A stretch of 64,000 nt of DNA from Deltaproteobacteria bacterium (GCA_011526105.1 WYAZ01000139.1:1-64000); one strand, 5' to 3'. Shown: positions 30,365 to 39,270, numbered from the stretch's first letter. The notes: generated by a model from the sequence alone, not told the origin. Numbers and translations are program-made.

Positions 30365-30393
30365 CGTTGCACCGCAAGAGATCGCGTGCAACG
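30365..30393. promoter_or_regulatory. Dyad in the lon leader
   Basis: cgttgcac at 30365-30372 and gtgcaacg at 30386-30393 are perfect 8-bp inverted repeats 13 bp apart, starting 10 bp upstream of the lon ATG. The position suits a repressor site or a leader hairpin that masks the ribosome site. No matching sequence was seen elsewhere in the window. Confidence 0.35.
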
Positions 30394-30447
30394 CAGGTCT
30401 GGGCTCCGAGAGTCGCGCCGGCGCTCAACCCCGGGAGAGCCCTCGAT

Positions 30448-30801
30448 TCAGTCGTCCTCGAACTTGAAGGCGAACTTGAGGGTCTGGCCCTTCTTGAGGT
30501 CGACGTCGATCTCGGTCTCGTCCTTGTGGCGGACCAAGCGAACCGAGTGTTTCCCAGGCTTTAGTGCGGTGAATTGGACCTTCCCCGCTTCCCCGACCTT
30601 CTTGCCGTCCACGTAGATCTCGACGCCCTCGGGCTCGATCTGCCACTCGATGCCGGTGGCGCCTGCCGGGGGCTGCTTGCCCTTGTCCCCCGCGATCGCT
30701 TCCGCCATCCAGCCCGAGGTCTCGGTCCCGGGTCCGCTGACGAAGAGAGCAGCCGCGAAGAGCGCCGCCCCTAGGATGCCGCGCACGATGTTCGTTTTCA
30801 T
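30448..30801 (-). CDS. Secreted PEGA-domain protein
   Basis: The 117-residue product has an N-terminal hydrophobic signal (IVRGILGAALFAAALFVSG) and a PEGA-type beta domain from about residue 50: EWQIEPEGVEIYVDGKKVGEAG, then ALKPGKHSVRLVRHKDE and a final strand TLKFAFKF. PEGA domains are small surface-layer-like modules of unknown role, common in myxobacterial exported proteins. It overlaps the Wzz-like gene by 4 bp, so it is probably translated with it and may work at the envelope with the polysaccharide export step. Confidence 0.7.
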   Translation of the reverse strand: MKTNIVRGILGAALFAAALFVSGPGTETSGWMAEAIAGDKGKQPPAGATGIEWQIEPEGVEIYVDGKKVGEAGKVQFTALKPGKHSVRLVRHKDETEIDVDLKKGQTLKFAFKFEDD

Positions 30802-32174
30802 GTCGAAATCTCCTCTCCCTTGATGTCGGGGAGCACTGCAAAAACTTGGAGTCCGGTCTGTTCCTCGAACTCGGTGGCGTTGACGAAGTTCTGGCGCAGG
30901 GCCTCACGAACGACCGAAGCCAGGAGCCCGGCGATGGCCGTGATGGCCATGCCGATGAACATGAACTTGTTCCGGTCGGGCTCGGATGGAAGCTCGGGCC
31001 TGCGCGCGGGGTCGACGAGCTGGAAGTTCTCTTGGAACTGATTCGCCGCCACCATCCGGTCTCGAAGCAGCTTGTCCCGAGTGCCCACGTCCTGGCTGTA
31101 GGCCATTTGGAGCTGGTTCACTTCCATCGAGAGGTCCGCCCACTCCCGCTGGAGCTCGGGGCGCTTGATCGCTTTCTTCTCCAGAGTCAGGCGCTGCTCC
31201 ATGAGTTCCTTGAGGCGACCCTCGGCCCTCGCGATGCGCGCGCGCTGGATCTCTTCGGGGGTCTTGCCCGCCACCGCCATACCGTCGAGCTCGCGGTTCT
31301 CCGCGTCGACGACCCCCTTCTGCTTCTTCACCTCCAACTCCAGACGTTTGACCTCCGGGTGGGATTCAGTGAAGCGGGCCTTCGCCTCTTGAAGCTGACG
31401 CTCGAGGTCCCGAAGCTCCTGGAGCGCCGGGGTGTTGCGGACGGCGCGTGAGGTGGGGGCGGTGATCCCGCCGGTGCGGGCGGCGATGAGGTCTTTTTCG
31501 GCTCGCCGTACCTCGGCTTCGAGCTCCGGGAGCCCCGAGCCGGACGTGCCGAGGAGATCGGAGACCCGGTTGGCGATACTGGGGTACTTGTCTTTGAACT
31601 CGAAGAGCCGCGCCTCGGCCTTGCTCTTCTTGGGGGCGGTCTCTTCGATGGCGTTGTTCACCGCCTCGAGCTCGCGGTTGAAGGGCGCCTCGTTCAGCTC
31701 CGCGAACTTCGAGAGCAGGCGCTCGGTGGTGAAAGCCACCACTCGCTGCGCCTCGACCGGGTCTTCCGAGGTGAACTTGATCTCGATGTTCCGGGGCTGG
31801 TTCTGCACGCGGATGTCATCTCGAATCCTTCGCAGGGCCATCTCGTAGGGCATCGAGCGCCGCATCTTCGCGTACAGGTCGAGTTCATTGACGATCAGCA
31901 TCAGCTCCTGGTCGGAGCCCAAGTATCCGACCGCGACGTTCAGCAGCTTCTGTAGGTAGTGCTCGCCGAAGTTCTCGTAGCGGATGAGGATATTGGACCG
32001 TGCGGTGTACTTCTTCGGTGTGCGCAGGTAGGCGACCGAGGTCGCGACGCCCCCGATGAGGGCGGCGACCAGCAGCAGGCGCTTCTGCCTCAGCACGACC
32101 CGGGAAGCGAGCACGATGGGGTCGACCTGGACTCGGATACCTCCGACGTCGATCTCCTTGCCCTTTTTCGACAT
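30798..32174 (-). CDS. Wzz/chain-length determinant family protein (polysaccharide co-polymerase)
   Basis: From the ATG at 32174 (MSKKGKEIDVGG) the protein has 458 residues. A first membrane segment (LLLVAALIGGVATSVAYL, about 35-55) and a second near the C-terminus (FMFIGMAITAIAGLLASVV, about 415) flank a long periplasmic coiled-coil region with the proline-rich VDPARRPELPSEPDRNK before the second segment, which is the PCP signature. ARSNILIRY and ENFGEHYLQ follow the first segment. It has no tyrosine-kinase domain. It likely sets the chain length of an exported polysaccharide. Its start is 19 bp from the divergent aminotransferase start. Confidence 0.8.
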   Translation of the reverse strand: MSKKGKEIDVGGIRVQVDPIVLASRVVLRQKRLLLVAALIGGVATSVAYLRTPKKYTARSNILIRYENFGEHYLQKLLNVAVGYLGSDQELMLIVNELDLYAKMRRSMPYEMALRRIRDDIRVQNQPRNIEIKFTSEDPVEAQRVVAFTTERLLSKFAELNEAPFNRELEAVNNAIEETAPKKSKAEARLFEFKDKYPSIANRVSDLLGTSGSGLPELEAEVRRAEKDLIAARTGGITAPTSRAVRNTPALQELRDLERQLQEAKARFTESHPEVKRLELEVKKQKGVVDAENRELDGMAVAGKTPEEIQRARIARAEGRLKELMEQRLTLEKKAIKRPELQREWADLSMEVNQLQMAYSQDVGTRDKLLRDRMVAANQFQENFQLVDPARRPELPSEPDRNKFMFIGMAITAIAGLLASVVREALRQNFVNATEFEEQTGLQVFAVLPDIKGEEIST

Positions 32175-32193
32175 TGCCCTACCAATACCACGT

Positions 32194-33084
32194 ATGGGCA
32201 CCCTGGTGAGTATCGACGGGCACATCGTCCCACCCGAGAACGCGACCATCTCCATCTTCGATCGCGGCTTCCTCTACGGGGACTCGGTCTACGAGGTGAT
32301 GCGGACCTACGACGGGGTACCCTTCGAGCTGGACCATCATCTTCGGCGACTCGAGGGCTCGGCCGCCCGCATCTCGATGGTCGTCCCCTTCGCACGCAGC
32401 CTCCTTGCCGAGGAAACCCTCAGAGCTCAACAGGCCTCGGGCAATGCGGACTCTTACCTTCGGGTGGTGGTGACCCGCGGGGCGGGCCCCATCGGACTCG
32501 ACATCGCGCTCGCCGAGACGCCGTGCCGGATCATCATCGTCAAGAGCCTGGAGGGGATGCGTCCGCCCGCCTCCGCGTACGAAGAGGGGGTGCAGATCGC
32601 TCTGGTGGGTGTGCGGCGGAACTTGCGGGCAGCGATCGATCCCAAGGCGAAGACGGGCAACTACTTGAACTCGGTGATGGCCCTGGCCGAGGCGCGGGCT
32701 GCGGGTGCCTACGAGGCGGTCATGCTCGACCATCGGGACTTTGTGACCGAGGGCGCCTCCTCGAACGTGTTCGTCGTGGTGGGTGACGTGATCCTCACGC
32801 CTCCGGCGGATGCGGGCATTCTCATCGGCGTGACTCGGGCCGTCGTGCTCGAAGTGGCGCGCAGCGCCGGGCTCCGTGTGCTCGAGCTCCCTCTCACGCA
32901 AGAGACGCTCTGCCGCGACGCCGACGAGGTCTTCATCACCTCTTCGGTGCGCGAGATCGTCCCCGTGACCGCCGTGGACGCACGTATCGTCGGCGACGGG
33001 CGCCCGGGGCCGATCACGCGACGGGTCATGTCTCTGTTCTCGGAGTACGTAGCCGCATACGTCAAGGCGCACCGGGTGAGCTGA
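32194..33084 (+). CDS. Class IV aminotransferase (branched-chain/D-amino acid type)
   Basis: From the ATG at 32194 the protein has 296 residues, typical of the family. ISIFDRGFLYGDSVYEVMRTYDG near the N-terminus is the conserved class IV start. The PLP Lys lies in PKAKTGNYLNSVMALAEARAAG. LDHRDFVTEGASSNVFVV and DEVFITSSVREIVPV complete the fold. It transfers amino groups using PLP; branched-chain amino acids, D-amino acids or 4-amino-4-deoxychorismate are all possible substrates and cannot be separated by eye. The open frame reaches back to 32056, but this overlaps the Wzz-like gene. Its stop overlaps the convergent kinase gene by 23 bp. Confidence 0.85.
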   Translation: MGTLVSIDGHIVPPENATISIFDRGFLYGDSVYEVMRTYDGVPFELDHHLRRLEGSAARISMVVPFARSLLAEETLRAQQASGNADSYLRVVVTRGAGPIGLDIALAETPCRIIIVKSLEGMRPPASAYEEGVQIALVGVRRNLRAAIDPKAKTGNYLNSVMALAEARAAGAYEAVMLDHRDFVTEGASSNVFVVVGDVILTPPADAGILIGVTRAVVLEVARSAGLRVLELPLTQETLCRDADEVFITSSVREIVPVTAVDARIVGDGRPGPITRRVMSLFSEYVAAYVKAHRVS

Positions 33085-35083
33085 GCAGCGCCTCGAGGAG
33101 CGCCGCCCGGCCACCGCTGGGACGAATGATCGCCTCGAACCCTTCCGGTGCCGTCGGAAGGAGCTCGTCGATGACGAAGCAGCGGGTCGGCGGGCCGGTC
33201 GCGGAAGAGTGCGCCGCCTCCAGGAGTGAGCCTCGGCGGAGCAAGTCGACACATGTGATGAGTACGTCCACGCGTCCCGCGCGGAGGTGCTGCTCTGCGG
33301 TGACCGCGTCACTCGCAGCGCGGACCTCACCCCCCAGGCTTTGGAACTCGAGCGTCATCCAGAGCAGGTCGTGTAGTTTGCTCGCCGCGATCACCGCGAC
33401 CTCCCCCGACAGGGGCGGGGGGGACTGAGCCACGGGGATGCGCGCGGGGAGCTTCACCTCGATGAGATGGCCGTCGGGTGTGCTTCGCGCGCCGCACTGG
33501 CCGCCGAGTGTGAGGCAGAGCTCCTGCACGAGCGTCATGCTCAGTCCGTCCCCGACCGAGTGTTCACGGGGCTCGCGCGGAACGTTGCAGAAGGGTTCGA
33601 ACCAGCTCGTGACCACCTCGCTGGGAAGCGAGACGTCTCTCGCCAGGGCGCGGATCACGACGCTCTCTGGCTCGGCGCCGAAGCTCAACTCGGCGCCGTT
33701 TCTGCCGGAGAGGCTCCGCGTGGAGACGATGAGCGCTTGCGCGATGCGGTCGAGGGCGGAGCGGTCCGTGTAGATCGTGTTCGCTCGGTTGTTCGGCTCG
33801 TATCGAACCTCGAGCGGAGCGTCTTCGGAGCTGAACCGGGACCGCAGGTCACCCACGAGATGGGGCATGTCGATGGGGCCTGCGTCGAGTCGTGTTCGAC
33901 GGACCTCGATCCGAGAGAGCTCCAGCAGGTCGGTCACCAGCTCGAGAAGTGCTTTGCCCGAGCGGTTGATCATGCCGAGGTGGCGCGTCCAATCTTGCGA
34001 ACTCACGTCCCCTGGCTCCGACTGCCTCAAGAGATCAGAGAGCGCGATGACCGGAAAAAGCGGTGCGCGCAGCTCGTGGGACAGCCGGTCCATGAAGTGT
34101 GGCCGACTCAGCGCGGTCTCGGACGCGGGCTCATCGGCCGAGGACGGGGAGGCCTCGATGAAGCCGGCCTTGTGGATGAGTCCGCCCCCGGGGAGGAAGT
34201 CGAGCAGGATGCGTTCGTGGGCGGCGACCACGTCACGTGCGTTGCGCCGGAATCGGTAGCGCAGGTCGAGGATGGGACGTCGCTCAGCGATCGCGGCGGC
34301 AATGGCCTGCTCCACGCGAGTCTGATCGTCGGGGTGGATACCGCGCCGAAGCTCCGCCCAAGTCGAGGCCTGGCCGAGCCCGAGGAGGGGCTCGGCGGCT
34401 CGGCTCAAGTAGGTGACCCGTCCGTGAATGTCGACGCCCCAAACGACGCCGGGAAGCTCGTCGAACAGGCGTGCGACCCAGCGCTCGGAGGTCGCGAGAT
34501 CCGTGAGTCGCCGACGGCTGAGCGCACGTTCCGCGAAGCATCGGGCTTGTGATGCGAGCCAGCCGGAGAGCGTGGAGAGCACGCGGGCGAGGTGGTCATC
34601 CATGAGGCCGCTCGCCCCGCCATAGATCTCGAGCACCCCGACGTCGCCGACCGCCATCTGGAGCACCGCGGCGGGTCGTTCGAGGCCGGAGAAGGCCACT
34701 CTCGCGAGCACGCTCTCGTCGCCCGCCACCACTTTCGTCTCCCCGCTCCGTATGATGCCCTCGATGCCGGAGTTCTGGGTGTCGAGCGTCAGTGAGCCCA
34801 CCAGGTACTGCGCGCGTTTTCGAGGCAGGGCCACATAGCCTTCAGGGGGTGCGGGCGGATGCAGCCGAGTCAGCAGCGTCTCCCGAGGGGTGTCGTCGAG
34901 CGTGTGGTCCCCGTGTGTGAGCTCGGAGCGTACGAAGAAGAGCGCGTTGTAGGCAAAGGTCCTCGCGAGCAGCCGGTCGATGAGCTGCTCCGAGAACTCC
35001 TCGAGGTTGTTCTGATCCGCGGGGACCAGGGTGAGCTCGAGCAGAAGCGAGAGATCCCGCAGGAGCGCTTCGGCCGTGCTCAT
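33062..35083 (-). CDS. Hybrid histidine kinase-like protein, degenerate ATPase and receiver
   Basis: The 673-residue protein is cytosolic: a GAF-like N-terminal part (about 1-180), a PAS domain (about 200-310, LPGVVWGVDIHGRVTYLSRAAEPLLG) and a HisKA helix with intact H-box (DRLSHELRAPLFPVIALSDLL, about 348). A HATPase-like region and a C-terminal receiver-like region follow. The N-box Asn is not visible (LDRIAQALIVSTRSLS). The usual DxGxG is replaced by LARDVSLPSEV. The receiver lacks the canonical phospho-Asp strand end (VDVLITCVDLL). It overlaps the FIST gene by 4 bp (ATGA), so the two form a sensor pair. Confidence 0.75.
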   Translation of the reverse strand: MSTAEALLRDLSLLLELTLVPADQNNLEEFSEQLIDRLLARTFAYNALFFVRSELTHGDHTLDDTPRETLLTRLHPPAPPEGYVALPRKRAQYLVGSLTLDTQNSGIEGIIRSGETKVVAGDESVLARVAFSGLERPAAVLQMAVGDVGVLEIYGGASGLMDDHLARVLSTLSGWLASQARCFAERALSRRRLTDLATSERWVARLFDELPGVVWGVDIHGRVTYLSRAAEPLLGLGQASTWAELRRGIHPDDQTRVEQAIAAAIAERRPILDLRYRFRRNARDVVAAHERILLDFLPGGGLIHKAGFIEASPSSADEPASETALSRPHFMDRLSHELRAPLFPVIALSDLLRQSEPGDVSSQDWTRHLGMINRSGKALLELVTDLLELSRIEVRRTRLDAGPIDMPHLVGDLRSRFSSEDAPLEVRYEPNNRANTIYTDRSALDRIAQALIVSTRSLSGRNGAELSFGAEPESVVIRALARDVSLPSEVVTSWFEPFCNVPREPREHSVGDGLSMTLVQELCLTLGGQCGARSTPDGHLIEVKLPARIPVAQSPPPLSGEVAVIAASKLHDLLWMTLEFQSLGGEVRAASDAVTAEQHLRAGRVDVLITCVDLLRRGSLLEAAHSSATGPPTRCFVIDELLPTAPEGFEAIIRPSGGRAALLEALLSSPGAP

Positions 35084-36219
35084 CCCGTGCCCACGACGAT
35101 CGTCTTGTTGAAGAAGTCCACGAATCGATCGCGGCCCGAGGCCACTTCGCCGAGCGTGAGCGCGCCGACCGCTCGATCTTCGAACGCATCGCCGAGCACC
35201 GCCAGCTCCTCGGCGTAACGAGGTCCCAGCGCGATCTCGCGGGTGACGCAGTCGGCGACGAATGCGCCACCTCCGGACCTGTGGCCCGGAGGGCTGCTCG
35301 AGACCTCCGTGGCGACTTGTTTCGCCGCGCCGATCAAAGCGTCGGGTTCTCCTCGCAAGATCGAGAGCACCGAGTGTTGAGGGATGCGACCAAACGCCCG
35401 AAGACCACCCTCCGGCGTCATGGCGAGGAGGTCGCGTACGACGACGAGCTCCCCGAGCTTCAAGAGGCCGAGCGGATACAGCGGACTCATCTTGGCGAAG
35501 TCCATGCTCTCGAGCGTGCCGAGGAGGCCTTCTTGGCGCAGGACTTCGGCGTAGACCTCGGCCGCTGGGCGCCAGTCGAGCTCGAGCACCAGCGTGTTCT
35601 CCGACCGGCTGACGAAGAAGGGCCCGGCGAGCTTCGTCCATCCGTGGCGATAGGAGACGGACAGCTCTCGCTCGACACGTAGGGCCATGCCGCCGCCGGG
35701 CGGGAGCACTTCGGTCTCTGTGAACAGGCAGGGCTTCGCGGAAAGATCGCTCCGGCCGGCCCCCCCGCCCACATATCGGGCGCTCACGTGAAAGTAGAGT
35801 TGCAGCGTCTCGAGAAACCGACCCACGTGTGAGGCGCCCGAGACCGCATCGAGGAAGAGCAGGACCGACGGAGGGCGAGGGCTCCGCCCCGCGGTGTACA
35901 GGCGGCTCATCTCGCTCTCGAGTTCGGGCGCGGCGGCGCCGAGGTCCGGGAAGACGACGCGTCTGGCGCCGCTCGAGAAGCCGAGGGCGAGCGCGCCTTC
36001 TCGCAGGAGCGCCCGGCCTACGATGAGACCCGGGAAGACCGCACCCATGACCTCGGCGCCGGCTCCTGCCAGACCAGCGACGAGCGCTTCGAGTTCGACC
36101 GGGGCGCCTTGGGCCACGAGGAGCGCGACGCAGCGGGCGCCCTTGGCCACCAGCTCGTCGACCAGTCCGCGGCAACCCTCCTCCGTCGCGCGGGGGAGCG
36201 AGGCGTGGTGGTCAAACAC
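35080..36219 (-). CDS. FIST-domain sensory protein
   Basis: The 379-residue product starts at a GTG (36219). It has FIST_N (about 20-210: ALLVAQGAPVELEALVAGLAGAGAEVMGAVFPG, and LFLDAVSGASHVGRFLETL, YVGGGAGRSDL) and FIST_C (about 220-370: ENTLVLELDWRPAAEVYAEVLR, YPLGLLKLGELVVVRDLLAM, ALTLGEVASG). These domains are found in signal-transduction proteins and are thought to bind small ligands such as amino acids. It is coupled by a 4-bp overlap to the PAS/kinase protein, the usual partner. No membrane segment is seen, so sensing would be intracellular. Confidence 0.85.
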   Translation of the reverse strand: MFDHHASLPRATEEGCRGLVDELVAKGARCVALLVAQGAPVELEALVAGLAGAGAEVMGAVFPGLIVGRALLREGALALGFSSGARRVVFPDLGAAAPELESEMSRLYTAGRSPRPPSVLLFLDAVSGASHVGRFLETLQLYFHVSARYVGGGAGRSDLSAKPCLFTETEVLPPGGGMALRVERELSVSYRHGWTKLAGPFFVSRSENTLVLELDWRPAAEVYAEVLRQEGLLGTLESMDFAKMSPLYPLGLLKLGELVVVRDLLAMTPEGGLRAFGRIPQHSVLSILRGEPDALIGAAKQVATEVSSSPPGHRSGGGAFVADCVTREIALGPRYAEELAVLGDAFEDRAVGALTLGEVASGRDRFVDFFNKTIVVGTG

Positions 36220-36253
36220 TCAGGCAGTGTAGCAAAACTCGAGTGCTCGCTGT

Positions 36254-37186
36254 TCAGGCAAGCGGCGGGACGAACGGCACTTCCACAAGGGCCTCCGCTC
36301 GCCACATGGAAACCAGGGCGCTCGCTGAGATCTCCGTCCCCGTGGAAACCAGGCCGAAGCTCGCCGCGAGGGACCCCACGACCCGCAGAGACGTGAGTCC
36401 GGACTCCCGAAGCTGGGCCACGCTCGGGGCGCAGCTGCGCGTCGAGAGCCGCTCGCCGTCTTGTCCGTGCAGGAGTGGCACGTGGAGAAACTCGATCTCG
36501 GCCGCGCGGGGGGCCAGCACCTTCCGAAGCAGCACCTGTCGGCCGCTCGAACTCGCGAGGTCCGACCCCCGCACCACCCGCGTGATCTCTTGGTCGAGGT
36601 CGTCGACCGTGACGGCGAGCTGATACGCATACAGCCCGTCGGAGCGACGCAGCACGAAGTCGCCCACTCGGGCTTGTACGTCTTCGGTGCTCTGGCCCCG
36701 CCGAAGGTCCGAAATGGGCACCACGTCTCCGGCTCGCGTACGAAAGCGAACCGCGGTGGGGCGCTCGGGCTGGGTGGGGCCGCTTCTGCAGGTTCCTGGG
36801 TAGGGCGGGCCTTCGTCCTCGGGCCCGTGCGGCGCGGAGGCGACCGCGAGCTCTCGACGTGTGCACGAGCATCGAAAGGATCGCTCCTCACGCTCGAGCT
36901 GGCCGAGGACCTCCTCGTACCTCTCGAAGCGGTCGTGTTGGTACAGCGGGCCCTCGTCCCACTCGAGGCCCAGCCACTCGAGGTCTCGCATGATCGCGGC
37001 TGGGCTCTCAGGGCGCGCACGAACGGTGTCGACGTCCTCGATTCGCAGGAGGATCTGGCCCCCATGGGCCCGCGCGTCGAGCCAGGCCGCGAGGAAGGTC
37101 CGCGCCATCCCGAGGTGCATGGGACCGGTCGGGCTGGGGGCGAAACGACCCCGATACGGCCCTCGGTCATCAGGAGGGTGTATCAA
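36254..37186 (-). CDS. gluQ: Glutamyl-Q tRNA(Asp) synthetase-like protein
   Basis: The 310-residue protein lacks an anticodon-binding domain, as in GluQ. It has GRFAPSPTGPMHLGMART (HIGH-type motif), LLRIEDVDTVRARP, and a zinc site with CSC near residue 106 plus YPGTC (Y-x3-C). The KMSKS-type motif reads GERLSTRS, so the usual second Lys (KLSKQN in E. coli GluQ) is Thr, an odd change at an ATP-contact position. GluQ attaches glutamate to queuosine in tRNA-Asp. The start appears to be a TTG (37186) with AAGGGG just upstream; no later ATG precedes the HIGH motif. Confidence 0.82.
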   Translation of the reverse strand: MIHPPDDRGPYRGRFAPSPTGPMHLGMARTFLAAWLDARAHGGQILLRIEDVDTVRARPESPAAIMRDLEWLGLEWDEGPLYQHDRFERYEEVLGQLEREERSFRCSCTRRELAVASAPHGPEDEGPPYPGTCRSGPTQPERPTAVRFRTRAGDVVPISDLRRGQSTEDVQARVGDFVLRRSDGLYAYQLAVTVDDLDQEITRVVRGSDLASSSGRQVLLRKVLAPRAAEIEFLHVPLLHGQDGERLSTRSCAPSVAQLRESGLTSLRVVGSLAASFGLVSTGTEISASALVSMWRAEALVEVPFVPPLA

Positions 37187-37227
37187 TCCCCTTTGCCTAG
37201 CACAGACTGCGCGTGTAGTTGGACTCC

Positions 37228-39270
37228 ATGCTTTTCTCCCGGCCCCATCCCCTGCTCCTCGTGGCGCTCTTCGGCCTCGCGGCCTGCACCGAGGAGATGG
37301 CCGCGCCCCCGACGCCGGCCGCGCCCCTCCTGTCGCGGGGGCTCTCGGCCTGCGTCCAAGACGCGGTCGACGGGGTGCATGACCCGAGCGCCCGCTGCTT
37401 CACCTACCGAGGCGTCGGCGGCATCTCGATGGGTGGGGGTTCGGCGATGCGCATTGGCCTCGAAGAGCCACAGCTCTTCGACGTCGTGGCGGCGCTCGGC
37501 GCGCCCTACATCGATCTCGAGTACTTCCTCCTGACGGTGAGCGAGACCTCGAACGGCGGCTTCTGCGAGATGGGGCAGCTCGTCGAGAATCTCGAGTACA
37601 TCGACCTCAAGGACGATCCGCGTATTTGGTGCGGACCCATCGACCTGCCCGAACTCGCGATCGAAGGGACGAACTGCACCGGGTTCTCGGGCGACTACAA
37701 CCACTACTACCGTGGGCCCTCGGCCGGTCGCGGTGGCTCCTTCGGTCGAGTGGCCTCACTCGAGATCGTGCAGGACCTCGCGCTCGCCTACGGCAATCCG
37801 GCCTTCTACAACCCCGAGTCCCCGTATCTTCCGCCCGGCGTTCCGATCAGTCATCACGTTCCGCTCGAACTCTCCGATCGATCAAAGTCGGCGGAGCGTG
37901 CAGCACGGCAGAGGGAGATATGCGAGCGACCGGTGCGGCTGATGCCGTTCTACGATCGGAAGTACAACCCTGAAGGCCGCTACCCGGTCATCACGTTCTG
38001 CGACGGAAACGGGCCGGTCGCCGGGGAGTACGAGCCGGGCTCGAACGACTTCCCGGTCGAAGTCGTGCTCGCGGTCGACTACAACGACAACGGGCGGCGC
38101 GACTACGGCGAGCCGGTCCTCGCGCAGCCCTTCGAGCCCTACGAAGACGTGGGCACCGATGGCTTGGCGAGCCAGGACGAGCCGGGCTTCGACCCGTCCT
38201 CGAACCCCGACCCATCGGGGGACGATCATCACTGGCTCTACAACCCGAACGGCAAGGAGCGGAACTACCGCTTCGATGACGGAGAACCGCACGAGGACTT
38301 TGGCCTCGACGGCGTGCATGGCACGGGCGATTTCGGGGAGGGCAACGGGCGCTTCGACCTGAACCCGAACATCGAACGCGCCTTCTCTCGTTCACCGCGG
38401 AAGTTGCTCGAGGGTCTCGACGAGGTGATGCTCGATCGACTCCACCTCTGGGTCGACGCGGGCATCCGCGACTTCCTCCACTCGGCGCAGATCTCGAACC
38501 AGTTCTTCGGCGCGTTGCTCGAGCGGCGGCCGGGCCAGAAGCGCATCGATGACTGGGCGGCGCTCGCCGAGCTGACGCAAGGGGTGGGCGCCCGCTTCGA
38601 CCCCACCGTGGCGGACTTCTCGGAGGCTCGGATCGGGCGTCACCCGTATCTACGCTACGGCGACGCGTCGATCTGTCCGGGGGTCGATGCTGAGACCGGT
38701 CGCGGCAACCACGTCGGGACTGCGAGCGAGGTGCTCCATCGTTTGATGTCCGCCATGGCGTTTGCGTCCGCTCGGTGGCCCGACGGGGATTTCCGATCTC
38801 TGAGCGGTGGTCTCGCCGACCAAGGGAGCCCCGAGGGATCGCTGTCGGACTTCGTCCTGAAGGAGAGCTTCAAGAGCGATGCGACGGGCGGCGACGAGCC
38901 CTTCGTCGCGATTCTGCCGCCGAACTACTACGCGGATCCCGAGGCACACTTCCCGGTCCTGTACTTCCTGCACGGCCAAGGAATGAAGGCCGAGGACCTG
39001 GCGGCGAGCGCCTTGCTCTTCCTCGGACCGCAGATGGCCTCCGAGCACTCCGAGCGCCGCTACCGAAGTTCGGACTGGCAGAAGATGATCATCGTCTTCG
39101 CCGACGGAGAGTGTCAGCCGGGTGAGTGCCACACTGGGAACTTCTACGTGGACTTCCAGGGGGTCGATGGGGCCGGGACGGCGCACGGCGAGGCCTTTTT
39201 CGAGCTCATGCGCCATGTGGATGCGCGCTTTAGGACCAAGCCCGCGGCGATGCATCCACGGGCTGATTGA
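37228..39270 (+). CDS. Lipoprotein with esterase-family blocks in permuted order
   Basis: From the ATG at 37228 the product has 680 residues with a lipobox LFGLAACTEE. GVGGISMGGGSAMRIG, the nucleophile elbow of the putative-esterase (EstD/S-formylglutathione hydrolase-like) fold, lies near the N-terminus (about 65-80). The block that should precede it is at the C-terminus: PFVAILPPNYYADPEAHFPVL, YFLHGQGMKAEDL (oxyanion region) and ELMRHVDARFRTKP. The middle has DYNDNGRRDYGE-like acidic loops, possibly calcium-binding, and a helical part. The end is abrupt after RFRTKPAAMHPRAD. Either the fold is circularly permuted or the gene is a rearranged relic. Activity is uncertain. Confidence 0.6.
   Translation: MLFSRPHPLLLVALFGLAACTEEMAAPPTPAAPLLSRGLSACVQDAVDGVHDPSARCFTYRGVGGISMGGGSAMRIGLEEPQLFDVVAALGAPYIDLEYFLLTVSETSNGGFCEMGQLVENLEYIDLKDDPRIWCGPIDLPELAIEGTNCTGFSGDYNHYYRGPSAGRGGSFGRVASLEIVQDLALAYGNPAFYNPESPYLPPGVPISHHVPLELSDRSKSAERAARQREICERPVRLMPFYDRKYNPEGRYPVITFCDGNGPVAGEYEPGSNDFPVEVVLAVDYNDNGRRDYGEPVLAQPFEPYEDVGTDGLASQDEPGFDPSSNPDPSGDDHHWLYNPNGKERNYRFDDGEPHEDFGLDGVHGTGDFGEGNGRFDLNPNIERAFSRSPRKLLEGLDEVMLDRLHLWVDAGIRDFLHSAQISNQFFGALLERRPGQKRIDDWAALAELTQGVGARFDPTVADFSEARIGRHPYLRYGDASICPGVDAETGRGNHVGTASEVLHRLMSAMAFASARWPDGDFRSLSGGLADQGSPEGSLSDFVLKESFKSDATGGDEPFVAILPPNYYADPEAHFPVLYFLHGQGMKAEDLAASALLFLGPQMASEHSERRYRSSDWQKMIIVFADGECQPGECHTGNFYVDFQGVDGAGTAHGEAFFELMRHVDARFRTKPAAMHPRAD

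Noticed and set aside
35084-36175. Upstream extension of the kinase frame to 36175
   Set aside because: This part lies wholly inside the FIST gene in another frame and is Arg/Pro/Gly-rich; the ATG at 35083 coupled to the FIST stop is the natural start.
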